A DNA stretch of 64,000 nt from Bacillota bacterium (GTDB lineage: Bacteria; Bacillota; Clostridia; Lachnospirales; Lachnospiraceae). The notes beneath the pieces were generated by a model, which saw only the letters and a list, made by a program, of their open reading frames with translations, was not told the DNA's origin and ran no database searches. The position numbers were made by a program, and so were the translations under genes. Below, piece after piece: positions 43,240-51,830 of the stretch; within the stretch, counting starts at the first letter, position 1; each line of letters opens with the position of its first letter. The stretch lies in contig CABJAN010000006.1 in the NCBI GenBank assembly GCA_902363515.1, forward strand, positions 1 through 64,000. Direction: 5' to 3'.

Positions 43240-45075
43240 ATGCCCAATGGAAAAATTCAATGGGGAAGGCTTCTTGGCCGGTTATCCCCTTATACCATAC
43301 AAAAAGGGTTGCGTTATCTGAAGCATTATGGACCAAAAGAATTCTGGGTGCGGCTGCATGAACGGTTTGAACCAGAAGAAGTTCCCTATGGTCCCTGGTA
43401 TGAAGCTTACGTACCTACCAGGGAAGAACTGGAAAAGCAAAAGAAAAGAAAATGGAAGTATGCTCCTAAAATCAGTGTTGTTGTACCGGCATATCAGACG
43501 CCGGAGAAGTTTTTGTGTCAGATGATGGATTCTCTTTTAGAGCAGACTTATGAAAACTGGGAACTTTGCATTGCAGATGCCAGTCCTGAGAATGCATCCA
43601 TGGAGTATGTACTCAAAGAATATGCGGCCAGAGATTCCAGAATCAGGTGGAAAAAACTGGAAAAAAATATGGGAATCGCAGAAAATACCAATCAGGCTTT
43701 TGCAATGGCTTCCGGCGATTTTGTGGGACTTCTGGATCATGATGATCTGCTGGCGCCTAATGCATTGTATGAAATAGCGGCAGCATTAGAAAAGGAACCG
43801 GATATTGATGTATTGTATACAGATGAGGACAAGGTAAGAGGAGATAGCCTGGAGCATTTCCAGCCTCATTTAAAGCCGGATTTTAATCTGGATTTGCTGC
43901 GTTCTAATAATTACATCTGTCATTTTTTTGTGGCAAAGAGAACACTGGTAGAGCAGATAGGAGGCTTTCTGGCTGCTTTTGACGGGGCACAGGACCATGA
44001 TTTTATTTTCCGATGTGTGGAGCAGGCAAAACACATTCATCACATACCGGAAATTTTATATCACTGGAGAACCCATCAGTCCTCAACCGCAGATAATCCG
44101 GACAGCAAGCTCTATGCCTTTGAAGCCGGTAAGCGGGCAGTGGAAGCCAATCTAAAACGCTGTGGGTTAAAAGGAAAGGTGAGCCATACCAAAGACTATG
44201 GGTTTTACCGGGTTACGTATCCGGTTCAGGGAAATCCGCTGGTTTCTATTATTATTCCAAATAAGGACGCCAGGGAAGATTTGGAAAAATGCGTGAATTC
44301 CATTTTGACGAAATCCACTTACAAAAATTTTGAAATCCTTATTGTGGAGAATAACAGTACCAGCAGTGAAATTTTTGATTATTATAAAAAACTTTCTCAG
44401 AATCCCAGGGTGCGGCTTTTGAGATGGAAGTATCCCTTTAATTATTCTGCTATTAATAATTATGCAGCAGGCAAGGCAAAGGGAGAATATTTATTATTTT
44501 TGAATAATGATACGGAAATCATTACTCCGGAATGGATAGAAGAAATGCTGGGCTTTTGTCAGAGAAAAGACACTGGAATCGTGGGAGCGAAGCTTTACTA
44601 TGGAAATAACACCATTCAGCATGCCGGTACGGTTATTGGCATTGGTGGAATTGCAGGACATATGTTTGTGGACATGGACCGGGAACGCTCCGGCTATATG
44701 CACAAAGCTTCCATTATCCAGGATTTAAGTGCAGTGACAGCAGCCTGTATGATGGTAAAGCGCAGCATTTTTGAACAGGTTCATGGTTTTGAAGAAGAGC
44801 TTGCTGTGGCTTTTAATGATGTGGACTTTTGCCTCAGAGTGCGGCAGCTTGGTTACCTTGTGGTTTACAATCCTTATGTGGAATTGTATCATTACGAGTC
44901 CAAAAGCAGAGGAACCGAGGACAGCAAAGAGAAAGTAAGACGGTTCCAGTCAGAAATTGAATTTATGCGGTGCAGATGGGAGGACCTTTTGAAAAAGGGA
45001 GACCCTTATTACAATAAAAATTTATCTCTTTCCAAATGGAATTATTCTTTGAAACCAAAGGATGGAAAGGCTTAG
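43240..45075 (+). CDS. Two-domain GT2 glycosyltransferase
   Basis: A 611-residue protein with two intact GT2 domains: domain 1 (about 80-300) with VVPAYQTPEKFLCQMMDSLL, GIAENTNQAFAMASGDFVGL and LLDHDDLLAP; domain 2 (about 335-580) with VSIIIPNKDAREDLEKCVNS, FLNNDTEIITPEWIEEM and a VAFNDVDFCLRVRQLGY block. This layout is found in rhamnan and O-antigen type transferases that add two sugars or polymerise. It is a paralogue of the protein at 37728-39476, whose second domain has decayed. No membrane helix is seen. AGGTG precedes the ATG. It starts a run with the WbbL-like GT2 that follows after seven bases. Confidence 0.9.
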   Translation: MPNGKIQWGRLLGRLSPYTIQKGLRYLKHYGPKEFWVRLHERFEPEEVPYGPWYEAYVPTREELEKQKKRKWKYAPKISVVVPAYQTPEKFLCQMMDSLLEQTYENWELCIADASPENASMEYVLKEYAARDSRIRWKKLEKNMGIAENTNQAFAMASGDFVGLLDHDDLLAPNALYEIAAALEKEPDIDVLYTDEDKVRGDSLEHFQPHLKPDFNLDLLRSNNYICHFFVAKRTLVEQIGGFLAAFDGAQDHDFIFRCVEQAKHIHHIPEILYHWRTHQSSTADNPDSKLYAFEAGKRAVEANLKRCGLKGKVSHTKDYGFYRVTYPVQGNPLVSIIIPNKDAREDLEKCVNSILTKSTYKNFEILIVENNSTSSEIFDYYKKLSQNPRVRLLRWKYPFNYSAINNYAAGKAKGEYLLFLNNDTEIITPEWIEEMLGFCQRKDTGIVGAKLYYGNNTIQHAGTVIGIGGIAGHMFVDMDRERSGYMHKASIIQDLSAVTAACMMVKRSIFEQVHGFEEELAVAFNDVDFCLRVRQLGYLVVYNPYVELYHYESKSRGTEDSKEKVRRFQSEIEFMRCRWEDLLKKGDPYYNKNLSLSKWNYSLKPKDGKA

Positions 45076-45081
45076 AATACC

Positions 45082-46038
45082 ATGTGCGAAGTTTCTGTGA
45101 TTATTCCGAATTATAACGGAAAAAAATATTTAAAAAACTGCCTGGATGCCATGGCAAGACAGGTATATCGAGATTTTGAAGTGATTTTGGTAGATAATGG
45201 TTCTGAGGATGGAAGTGTGGAATACCTACAGGAATATTATCCCTGGGTAAGGCTGATCGCCCTGCCGGAAAATACCGGATTTTGCGGAGGTGTGAATGCG
45301 GGAATCCGGGCGTCCAAAAGCCCTTATGTTTTGCTGCTGAATAACGATACCATAGCAGAAAAATATTTTATAAAGAATCTGGCAGCAGCAATGAAACGCC
45401 ATCCAAATGCCTGTTCCTGCCAGGGAAAAATGATGCAGCTTTCTGATAAAAGTAAAATGGATGACGGTGGAAATTATTACTGTGCTTTAGGCTGGGCTTT
45501 TGCAGACGGAAAAGGAAGACCCGAAGTAAACTATACCAAAGAAAAACAAATTTTTTCCTCCTGTGCAGGAGCGGCTATTTACAGTCGAAAAATTTTGGAT
45601 GAAATCGGATATTTTGATGAGGCACATTTTGCCTATTTAGAGGATCTGGATGTGGGATACAGAGCGAGACTGTATGGATATGAAAACTGGTTTTGTCCAA
45701 AAGCCAGGGTTTATCATGCAGGAAGCGGTACCAGCGGTTCCAGATATAACCTTTTTAAAGTACGCTATTCTTCCAGAAATAATGTATATTTAATTTATAA
45801 AAACATGCCCCTTCTTCAGATTATCTGGAATTTTCCTCTGCTGCTTCTTGGCTTTAGCTGTAAAGCCCTGTTTTTTGCAACGAAAGGCTTTGGAAGAGAA
45901 TATCTGGCAGGTATTAAGAATGGAATCCTTTTATCGAAGGAGCATCCGGATAAAAAAGTGAAAATCAGAAGGCCGGGGACATATTTTAGGAATCAGTGGG
46001 AACTCTATAAAAATATCATAAAATTTCTTAAAAAATAG
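45082..46038 (+). CDS. GT2 glycosyltransferase, WbbL/rhamnosyltransferase-like
   Basis: A 318-residue GT2 enzyme: VIIPNYNGKKYLKNCLDAMA, VDNGSEDGS, NTGFCGGVNAGIRASKSPYV, LLLNNDT as the metal site, then AYLEDLDVGYRARLYGYENW and a YSSRNNVYLIYKNMP segment. This matches the WbbL/RfbF group, many of which transfer rhamnose from dTDP-rhamnose to a lipid-linked acceptor. The C-terminus has an amphipathic or membrane-associated stretch (LLQIIWNFPLLLLGFSCKAL). Sugar specificity is inference; no dTDP-rhamnose genes are in the window. It follows the two-domain GT2 gene after seven bases. Confidence 0.88.
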   Translation: MCEVSVIIPNYNGKKYLKNCLDAMARQVYRDFEVILVDNGSEDGSVEYLQEYYPWVRLIALPENTGFCGGVNAGIRASKSPYVLLLNNDTIAEKYFIKNLAAAMKRHPNACSCQGKMMQLSDKSKMDDGGNYYCALGWAFADGKGRPEVNYTKEKQIFSSCAGAAIYSRKILDEIGYFDEAHFAYLEDLDVGYRARLYGYENWFCPKARVYHAGSGTSGSRYNLFKVRYSSRNNVYLIYKNMPLLQIIWNFPLLLLGFSCKALFFATKGFGREYLAGIKNGILLSKEHPDKKVKIRRPGTYFRNQWELYKNIIKFLKK

Positions 46039-46068
46039 AGGCTGATAAAGAAAAACAAAAGAACAGAA

Positions 46069-46097
46069 TTGCACTTTTCACAGGATTGTGCTATATT
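46069..46097 (+). promoter_or_regulatory. Promoter before the phosphosugar transferase gene
   Basis: TTGCAC (46069-46074), a 17-base spacer and TATATT (46092-46097) with TGC directly before (extended -10). It lies 40 bases upstream of the TTG start of the initiating transferase and begins a separate unit with the LCP gene. Confidence 0.68.
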
Positions 46098-46137
46098 CTA
46101 AGAAATTATGAAATAAAAAATAGAGGGTGATAAGACC

Positions 46138-47535
46138 TTGATTAAAGAAAACCAAAAGCATTTTAACAGGCTTCAAGTGGTGATAGATGCTTTTGTTATT
46201 GTAATTTCCTATGTGATGGCATGGGTGATTAAATTTCAAATACTGAAGAATGATGATGGAAAGCTTCCGTTTCGCACCTATATGTTTGCCATGGTGTGCA
46301 TTGTGGCTGTGTATCTGCTGTTATACAACCTGTTTAGTCTGTATACACCGAAGCGCGTTCAGGGGCGGCGTCTGGAGCTGTGGAATATTGTAAAAGCCAA
46401 TACCGTGGGAATTGCCCTTATCCTGGGCGTTCTGTACCTGATAAAAATGATTGATTTTTCCAGATGGATGCTGTTTTATTTTTACGTTTTAAATGTGATT
46501 CTGGAAACAATCGCCAGGAATCTCATCCGGTATTTCCTTAGAGATATCCGAAGAAAGGGATATAATCTGAAGCATATTGTTCTGGTGGGATACAGCAGGG
46601 CGGCAGAGGAATATATTGACCGGATTCTGGAAAATCCCCAATGGGGCTACAAAATCAGGGGGATTCTGGATGACAATATAGAGGCAGGAACAGAATACAG
46701 GGGAATCAAGGTCATTGGGCGCATTGATAATCTTATGGTGATTTTGCCGGAAAACCGGTTGGATGAAATTGCCATTACCTTAGGCCTGAGTGAGTATTCC
46801 CGTCTGGAAGAAATTGTAAACCTCTGTGAAAAATCAGGAGTACATACCAAGTTTATTCCTGATTACAACCGCGTAATCCCTACAAAGCCATATACAGAAG
46901 ATATTTTAGGGCTGCCGGTTATAAATATCCGTCATGTGCCTCTTACCAATACCTTTTATGCGGCTATTAAGAGAGCTATGGATATTGCAGGGGCAATCTG
47001 TGCTATTATTTTGTTTTCACCGGTGATGCTGTTTTCTGCTATTATGATTAAACTCACTTCACCGGGACCATTGATTTTTAAACAGGAGCGGGTGGGGCTT
47101 CATAACCGCACCTTTATGATGTATAAATTCCGCTCCATGGATGTACAGGCGCCGGACAAGGAAAAAACAAAATGGACAGTAAAAGATGATCCGCGTGTAA
47201 CCAATTTTGGAAAATTCATGCGTAAGACCAGTATTGATGAACTGCCTCAGTTGTTTAATATTCTAAAAGGTGAAATGAGTCTGGTAGGGCCAAGACCTGA
47301 GCGTCCGTTTTTTGTGGAAAAATTCAAGGAAGAAATTCCAAGATACATGATTAAGCACCAGGTACGTCCAGGGATGACCGGGTGGGCTCAGGTCAATGGT
47401 TACAGAGGAAATACCTCTATTAAAAAAAGAATTGAGTACGATTTATACTATATTGAAAACTGGACTTTAGGACTGGATATAAAAATACTGTTTTTGACTG
47501 TTTTTAAAGGTTTTATTAACAAGAATGCTTACTAA
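46138..47535 (+). CDS. Undecaprenyl-phosphate sugar-1-phosphate transferase (WbaP/WcaJ-like)
   Basis: The initiating enzyme of lipid-linked glycan synthesis: it places a sugar-1-phosphate on undecaprenyl phosphate. The 465-residue product has four N-terminal membrane helices (to about residue 130) and a Rossmann/CoA-binding-like middle domain (HIVLVGYSRAAEEYIDRIL). Its C-terminal catalytic domain has KRAMDIAGAICAIILFSPVM, SPGPLIFKQERVGL, YKFRSMD, RKTSIDELPQLFNILKGEMS, LVGPRPERP and RPGMTGWAQVNGYRG. This is the large PHPT class. The start is TTG 46138 with GAGGGTGAT before it. Sugar specificity (Glc, Gal or other) cannot be read. Confidence 0.93.
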   Translation: MIKENQKHFNRLQVVIDAFVIVISYVMAWVIKFQILKNDDGKLPFRTYMFAMVCIVAVYLLLYNLFSLYTPKRVQGRRLELWNIVKANTVGIALILGVLYLIKMIDFSRWMLFYFYVLNVILETIARNLIRYFLRDIRRKGYNLKHIVLVGYSRAAEEYIDRILENPQWGYKIRGILDDNIEAGTEYRGIKVIGRIDNLMVILPENRLDEIAITLGLSEYSRLEEIVNLCEKSGVHTKFIPDYNRVIPTKPYTEDILGLPVINIRHVPLTNTFYAAIKRAMDIAGAICAIILFSPVMLFSAIMIKLTSPGPLIFKQERVGLHNRTFMMYKFRSMDVQAPDKEKTKWTVKDDPRVTNFGKFMRKTSIDELPQLFNILKGEMSLVGPRPERPFFVEKFKEEIPRYMIKHQVRPGMTGWAQVNGYRGNTSIKKRIEYDLYYIENWTLGLDIKILFLTVFKGFINKNAY

Positions 47536-47553
47536 AAAGCAAAGGGGAAAAAT

Positions 47554-48741
47554 ATGTCTAAGATGAAAAAAAAGAACAGGCACGTAGGAAGAAAGGTGTT
47601 ATTCGGCGTAGAAATTGTAGTGTTGATTTTGCTGGTGGGAGTGCTGTTTGCCTACACCCAGCTACATAAGAAAATGGAACAACTGAATTTCAAGGATGAT
47701 ACTGCGGAAAATGGCGAAAAAATTCAGGTGGAAATGAATGAGAGCGTGTCAGGAAGTGAAGTCCTAAGCGGATACACCAATGTAGCGCTGTTTGGTATCA
47801 ATGAAAATAACAGTGATACCATTATTATTGCAAGTATTAATAACGATACCAAGGAAATTAAGCTGGTTTCTTTGTACAGGGATACTTATCTTAGAGTAGC
47901 AGAGGATGAAAATGGCAATGGAATTTATAATAAGTGCAATTCAGCTTATTTAAGAGGCGGCCCGGTTGCTGCTGTTTCCATGTTAAATACCAACTTAGAT
48001 TTGGACATTCAGAATTACATTACTGTGGATTTTGCAGCTCTTTCGGAAGCAGTAGACTGTTTAGGCGGTCTGGACGTAGACATGAGTTACGAAGAAATTG
48101 TGCATACCAATAATTACTGTGTCGGAACCTCAGAACAGACTGGAGGGGACTATACACCGATTGAAGAACCACCTGTTCCGGAGGATCAGAGTAAAATCAT
48201 TGGTACATATCATTTAAATGGAATTCAGGTTACTTCGTATTGCAGGATTCGCAAGACAGCTTCCATGGATATGGGAAGAACACAGAGACAGCGATATATT
48301 TTAAATTTAATGGCGGATAAAGCAAAAAAATCAAACCTGACTACCTTAAACAAAGTAGTGGACAGAGTGTTCCCTCTGGTAGAAACAAACTTTTCAAAAT
48401 CTGAACTGGTAAAACTGGGTTCAGGATTGTTGTCTTATAAACTGACAGAAAATATAGGATTTCCATTAGACTATGCTATGGGAGCAGAGGTTACGAAACC
48501 GGTAACCGGTCTGGATTGTCTGATTCCCACTACGCTGGCAACCAATGTGAAATATCTTCATGAGTTCTTATTTGATGATAAAGATTATATTCCATCAGAA
48601 ACAGTCTTTACCAGAAGTGAATTTATGGCAAATAAGACAGGATTCGGAAATGCCTCAGTACCAGAAAAGAGCCAGTATCTCATTGTAGACCCGTCCGGTG
48701 ATACGGAAGATCAGGATGAAACAGATAACTATGAATATTAA
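47554..48741 (+). CDS. LCP-family (LytR-CpsA-Psr) glycan ligase
   Basis: A membrane-anchored LCP phosphotransferase, 395 residues, that moves glycans from undecaprenyl pyrophosphate to peptidoglycan. One N-terminal helix (residues about 14-33) is followed by the LCP domain: VALFGINENNSDTIIIASIN, VSLYRDTYLRV with the conserved arginine, YNKCNSAYLRGGPVAAVSML, FAALSEAVDCLGGLDVDM and the late CRIRKTASMDMGRTQRQRYI arginine cluster. It probably attaches the product of this locus to the wall. The gene is 18 bases after the initiating transferase and is closed by a terminator. It has an acidic C-terminal tail. Confidence 0.93.
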   Translation: MSKMKKKNRHVGRKVLFGVEIVVLILLVGVLFAYTQLHKKMEQLNFKDDTAENGEKIQVEMNESVSGSEVLSGYTNVALFGINENNSDTIIIASINNDTKEIKLVSLYRDTYLRVAEDENGNGIYNKCNSAYLRGGPVAAVSMLNTNLDLDIQNYITVDFAALSEAVDCLGGLDVDMSYEEIVHTNNYCVGTSEQTGGDYTPIEEPPVPEDQSKIIGTYHLNGIQVTSYCRIRKTASMDMGRTQRQRYILNLMADKAKKSNLTTLNKVVDRVFPLVETNFSKSELVKLGSGLLSYKLTENIGFPLDYAMGAEVTKPVTGLDCLIPTTLATNVKYLHEFLFDDKDYIPSETVFTRSEFMANKTGFGNASVPEKSQYLIVDPSGDTEDQDETDNYEY

Positions 48742-48747
48742 AGAAAC

Positions 48748-48791
48748 ATGCAGGAACTTTGTTAAGGCAGAATTCCTGCATTCTTTCTTTT
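48748..48791 (+). terminator. Terminator after the LCP gene
   Basis: ATGCAGGAA (48748-48756) pairs with TTCCTGCAT (48773-48781), followed by the T-rich TCTTTCTTTT. It begins seven bases after the LCP stop. Confidence 0.8.
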
Positions 48792-48808
48792 AGACAGGAG
48801 TGTAGTAA

Positions 48809-49723
48809 ATGACAGTAACAGTAATTATTCCAACCTATAAACCAGATGGGAAATTTCGGAAATTGGTGAAGGAATTAAAAAATCAGACCTATCCCATTGA
48901 AAAAATACTGATTTTGAATACAGAAGCCTGCTACTGGAAGGATGCCTTGATAGAGGGAATCCAGCAGGCAGAGGTTCATCATATTACGAAGGAAGAATTT
49001 GATCACGGAAGAACCAGGGCTATGGGAGCGGCTATGGCAGATACAGATTTGCTGGTGTTTTTTACACAGGATGCAGCACCTGCAAATAACAAAGTGATAG
49101 AATGCCTGGTTAAACCTTTTGCAGATGACAGCATTGGAGGAGCTTACGGGAGACAGCTTCCTTCAGAAGACTGCAAATTCATAGAACGGTATACAAGAAG
49201 CTTTAATTATCCAGCAAGAAGCAGGGTGAAACGGAGAGAAGATTTGCCTGAACTGGGGATTAAGACGTACTTTTGTTCCAACGTATGTGCGGCCTATAGA
49301 AGAAGCGCATATGAAAAAGAAGGAGGATTTGTTACCAAAACCATTTTTAATGAGGATATGATTCTGGCGGCGCACATGATTCAGGATGGATATGGCATTG
49401 CTTATGCAGCAGATGCACAAGTTGTTCATTCCCATAATTATAATTATATTCAGCAATTCCAGAGGAATTTTGATCTGGCAGTTTCCCAGACAGACCATCC
49501 GGAAATTTTTGCAGGAGTTTCTTCGGAAAGTGAAGGTATCCGACTGGTGAAACAGACCGCTTCCTATCTACTGAAACAGAAAAAGCCCTGGCTGATTCCT
49601 GACTTAATCCTGGCAAGCGGTTTTAAATTTCTGGGGTACAAGGCAGGACAGCATTATCGAAGAATTCCCCGGTGGCTGGTAGAGAAACTGACCATGAACC
49701 GGGCGTATTGGAAACAGGGATAA
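48809..49723 (+). CDS. GT2 glycosyltransferase, rhamnosyltransferase-like
   Basis: A 304-residue GT2 enzyme. It opens VTVIIPTYKPDGKFRKLVKE, then has the EEFDHGRTRAMG loop that is typical of rhamnosyltransferases of the RfbN/WsaD-like group, FFTQDAAPANNKVIE as the metal site, and NEDMILAAHMIQDGYGIAY near the catalytic base. No membrane helix is seen. It lies alone between the LCP terminator and htrA but should belong to the same pathway as the other transferases. GACAGGAG about ten bases upstream is the ribosome site. The actual donor is inferred only from family resemblance. Confidence 0.87.
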   Translation: MTVTVIIPTYKPDGKFRKLVKELKNQTYPIEKILILNTEACYWKDALIEGIQQAEVHHITKEEFDHGRTRAMGAAMADTDLLVFFTQDAAPANNKVIECLVKPFADDSIGGAYGRQLPSEDCKFIERYTRSFNYPARSRVKRREDLPELGIKTYFCSNVCAAYRRSAYEKEGGFVTKTIFNEDMILAAHMIQDGYGIAYAADAQVVHSHNYNYIQQFQRNFDLAVSQTDHPEIFAGVSSESEGIRLVKQTASYLLKQKKPWLIPDLILASGFKFLGYKAGQHYRRIPRWLVEKLTMNRAYWKQG

Positions 49724-49760
49724 AATCTTTCAGGTGTTCACCTTTTCTTTTCTTTTTTAT

Positions 49761-49778
49761 CACAATTTCAACACAATT
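49761..49778 (+). promoter_or_regulatory. Direct repeat upstream of htrA, possible regulator site
   Basis: CACAATT occurs twice (49761-49767 and 49772-49778) with an 11-base period, about one helical turn. This is the usual layout for a response-regulator dimer. It lies about 70 bases before the htrA start. No strong promoter is clear nearby, so the call is tentative. Confidence 0.25.
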
Positions 49779-49845
49779 CACTGATAAACTAGGTTTCAGA
49801 AAAGAGAAAAAGAACAAAGATTCATTTTAGAAAGGAAGTATCATC

Positions 49846-51561
49846 ATGAGTGAAGAATATAATAGATATGATTTGGGAAATGACCCGGAGAAGAAACCAG
49901 AGGAAACAGAGAACACAGAGAAAAATATGCAGAATCCTGTAGAGAACCACGCAGAAGAACAGCATGCAGAACAGGAAACACAGCAGACTGAGAGTTCTTC
50001 TTATGCATTTTCTTACAGAAAGGCAGGAGAAACGAAAAAAGAAGGCGAAGAGCCGGAATCTTTTACAAGAACCTATACAGGTCCACAAAAAGAAAATACA
50101 CAAAACTTTAGTCAGGAAAGTCAGAATCAGGAAAATCAACATAGTGAAAATCAGAACCAGAGGGCTCCGTATCAGTCTTATCAATTTTCTTCCCAGATTC
50201 CGCCTGAACCGGTGAAGAAAGAGAAGAAGAAAAAAGATAAGAAAAATACACAGTCCGGAATGGGGAAAAAGCTGGGAATTGCAGCAGCAACAGCAGCCGT
50301 TTTTGGATTGGTAGCAGGTTCCGTCTTTCTGGGAGTAACGTATACTGGTAACCAACTGCTTCCAAAGAAACAGAATACACAGGTTGAGAATACAAAAACA
50401 ACTTCCCAGAATACAACATCGGTAAGTAAGAATACAGCTTATGGAAACAGCGTGTCAGAAGTAGCGGCCAATGCCATGCCAGCTATGGTGTCCATTACAG
50501 GAATCAGTGTCCAGGAGATTCCAAACTATTTTGGATTTGGAACACAGCAATATGAAGGCCAGAGCAATGGTTCCGGAATCATTGTAGGACAGAATGACAC
50601 AGAACTTCTGATTGCTACCAATAACCATGTAGTCAAAGATACAAATGCCATTACCGTATGCTTTACAAACCAGGATGGTACGGTAGCTGGTTCCAATATG
50701 CTTACAGATACTAGCGCAGAAGGCGGTACACCAGATAGCCCTGAATCTGCTGCAGCTTTGGAAAATGCAGTAGAAGCCAAAATCAAAGGTACAGATTCTG
50801 ACAATGACCTGGCAGTTGTTGCAGTAAAACTGGAGGATATTCCGGAAGATGTGTTAAGTGAGATTAAAGTGGCAACAATCGGTGATTCTGATTCTCTTAC
50901 TATGGGAGAACAGGTAGTGGCTATTGGAAATGCTCTGGGATATGGTCAGTCTGTAACCAGTGGTTATGTCAGCGCCTTAAATAAGCAGGTAAGCTCTGAA
51001 AACGCAGACAGCACTTTTATTCAGACCGATGCGGCAATTAACCCTGGAAACAGTGGCGGCGCACTTCTGAATATGAAGGGAGAACTGGTGGGAATCAACT
51101 CTGCCAAGATTGCAGCAGATGAAGTAGAAGGTATGGGATTTGCCATTCCAATTTCTAAAGCACAGCCAATTCTGGATGAACTGATGAGTAAGAAAACCAG
51201 AGATTTAGTAGAAGATGAAAATAAAGCAGCTTATATGGGTGTTCGACTGAAAAATGTGACCTCTGATGCATCTGAGTATTATAATATGCCTCTTGGTGTT
51301 TATGTAGACAGTGTGGAAGAAGATGGACCGGCAGCAAAAGCAGGGATTCAGGCAGGAGATATTATTCTGAAAATTGATGGAACAACAGTAGAATCAGCAG
51401 ATAATCTTCAAAGTCAACTGGCATACTACGAAGCAGGAGAAAAAATTGATTTCGTGATTGCCAGAGCTGATGGCGGGGAATACAAAGAACAGACCGTAAC
51501 CGTAGAACTTGGTTCCAAGAAAGATGCTCAGAACAATACACAAGCCAGACCAGGCAGATAA
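49846..51561 (+). CDS. htrA: HtrA/DegP-type membrane-anchored serine protease
   Basis: A trypsin-like quality-control protease of 571 residues, anchored outside the membrane. The first 130 or so residues are a disordered, Gln/Glu/Asn-rich cytoplasmic region ending in a Lys-rich patch, followed by one membrane helix (about 142-165). The protease domain has the full triad: His261 in ATNNHVV, Asp321 in DNDLAVV and Ser403 in NPGNSGGAL. One PDZ domain follows (about 465-555, with YMGVRLKNV and GDIILKIDGTTV). The long N-terminal tail is unusually long compared with Bacillus HtrA. An AAGGAAG site precedes the ATG. Such genes respond to envelope stress. Confidence 0.95.
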   Translation: MSEEYNRYDLGNDPEKKPEETENTEKNMQNPVENHAEEQHAEQETQQTESSSYAFSYRKAGETKKEGEEPESFTRTYTGPQKENTQNFSQESQNQENQHSENQNQRAPYQSYQFSSQIPPEPVKKEKKKKDKKNTQSGMGKKLGIAAATAAVFGLVAGSVFLGVTYTGNQLLPKKQNTQVENTKTTSQNTTSVSKNTAYGNSVSEVAANAMPAMVSITGISVQEIPNYFGFGTQQYEGQSNGSGIIVGQNDTELLIATNNHVVKDTNAITVCFTNQDGTVAGSNMLTDTSAEGGTPDSPESAAALENAVEAKIKGTDSDNDLAVVAVKLEDIPEDVLSEIKVATIGDSDSLTMGEQVVAIGNALGYGQSVTSGYVSALNKQVSSENADSTFIQTDAAINPGNSGGALLNMKGELVGINSAKIAADEVEGMGFAIPISKAQPILDELMSKKTRDLVEDENKAAYMGVRLKNVTSDASEYYNMPLGVYVDSVEEDGPAAKAGIQAGDIILKIDGTTVESADNLQSQLAYYEAGEKIDFVIARADGGEYKEQTVTVELGSKKDAQNNTQARPGR

Positions 51562-51574
51562 GAAATAGAAAAAT

Positions 51575-51727
51575 GAAAGTTGTGGGATAGACAGTATTTC
51601 GGAAGGCAGGTATTATTCCGGCGAATGTGACGAGTACGCTTTGAGCCTACAGGCTCAAAGGGAACGCAGGCTGAGCTGGAAGGATACCTGCCTTCCAAAA
51701 TGCGTCCAGTGTCGCAGCTTTCTTTTT
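51575..51727 (+). terminator. Long nested terminator hairpin after htrA
   Basis: Three nested stems are seen: an outer imperfect stem rich in G-U pairs (51575-51598 with 51699-51722), a perfect middle stem GGAAGGCAGGTAT (51601-51613) with ATACCTGCCTTCC (51684-51696), and an inner stem CTTTGAGCCT with AGGCTCAAAG. The 3' end runs into TTTTT (51723-51727). At about 150 bases it is much larger than a normal terminator, since a repeated core fills the loop. Confidence 0.82.
51632..51671 (+). repeat. Dispersed core repeat, copy 2
   Basis: GTACGCTTTGAG (51634-51645), a short loop, CTCAAAGG and GAACGCAG. It matches the minus-strand reading of 41743-41789 over the central part (12 identical bases followed by conserved CTCAA, GAAC and CAG). 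The outer terminator arms are unrelated, so this core appears to have been inserted into, or evolved within, two separate terminator loops. Confidence 0.7.
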
Positions 51728-51751
51728 GCACTCCATTTATAAAAAGTTTAC

Positions 51752-51780
51752 TTGTGACACCACAGGATTTGTGATAAGAT
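51752..51780 (+). promoter_or_regulatory. clpX promoter
   Basis: TTGTGA (51752-51757), a 17-base spacer and TAAGAT (51775-51780) with TGA before it (extended -10). It has the same TGATAAGAT -10 region as the uvrA promoter. No LexA or CtsR site is visible. Confidence 0.65.
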
Positions 51781-51830
51781 ACCCACAAGTAGTTTTTCAG
51801 GAAGAAAACATAGAGAAAGCAGGAATAAAA

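Noticed and set aside
49822..50355. Minus-strand frame (177 codons) opposite htrA
   Set aside because: It mirrors the Lys/Glu/Gln-rich start of htrA, producing a Phe/Leu/Cys-rich string; no homology or start signal.
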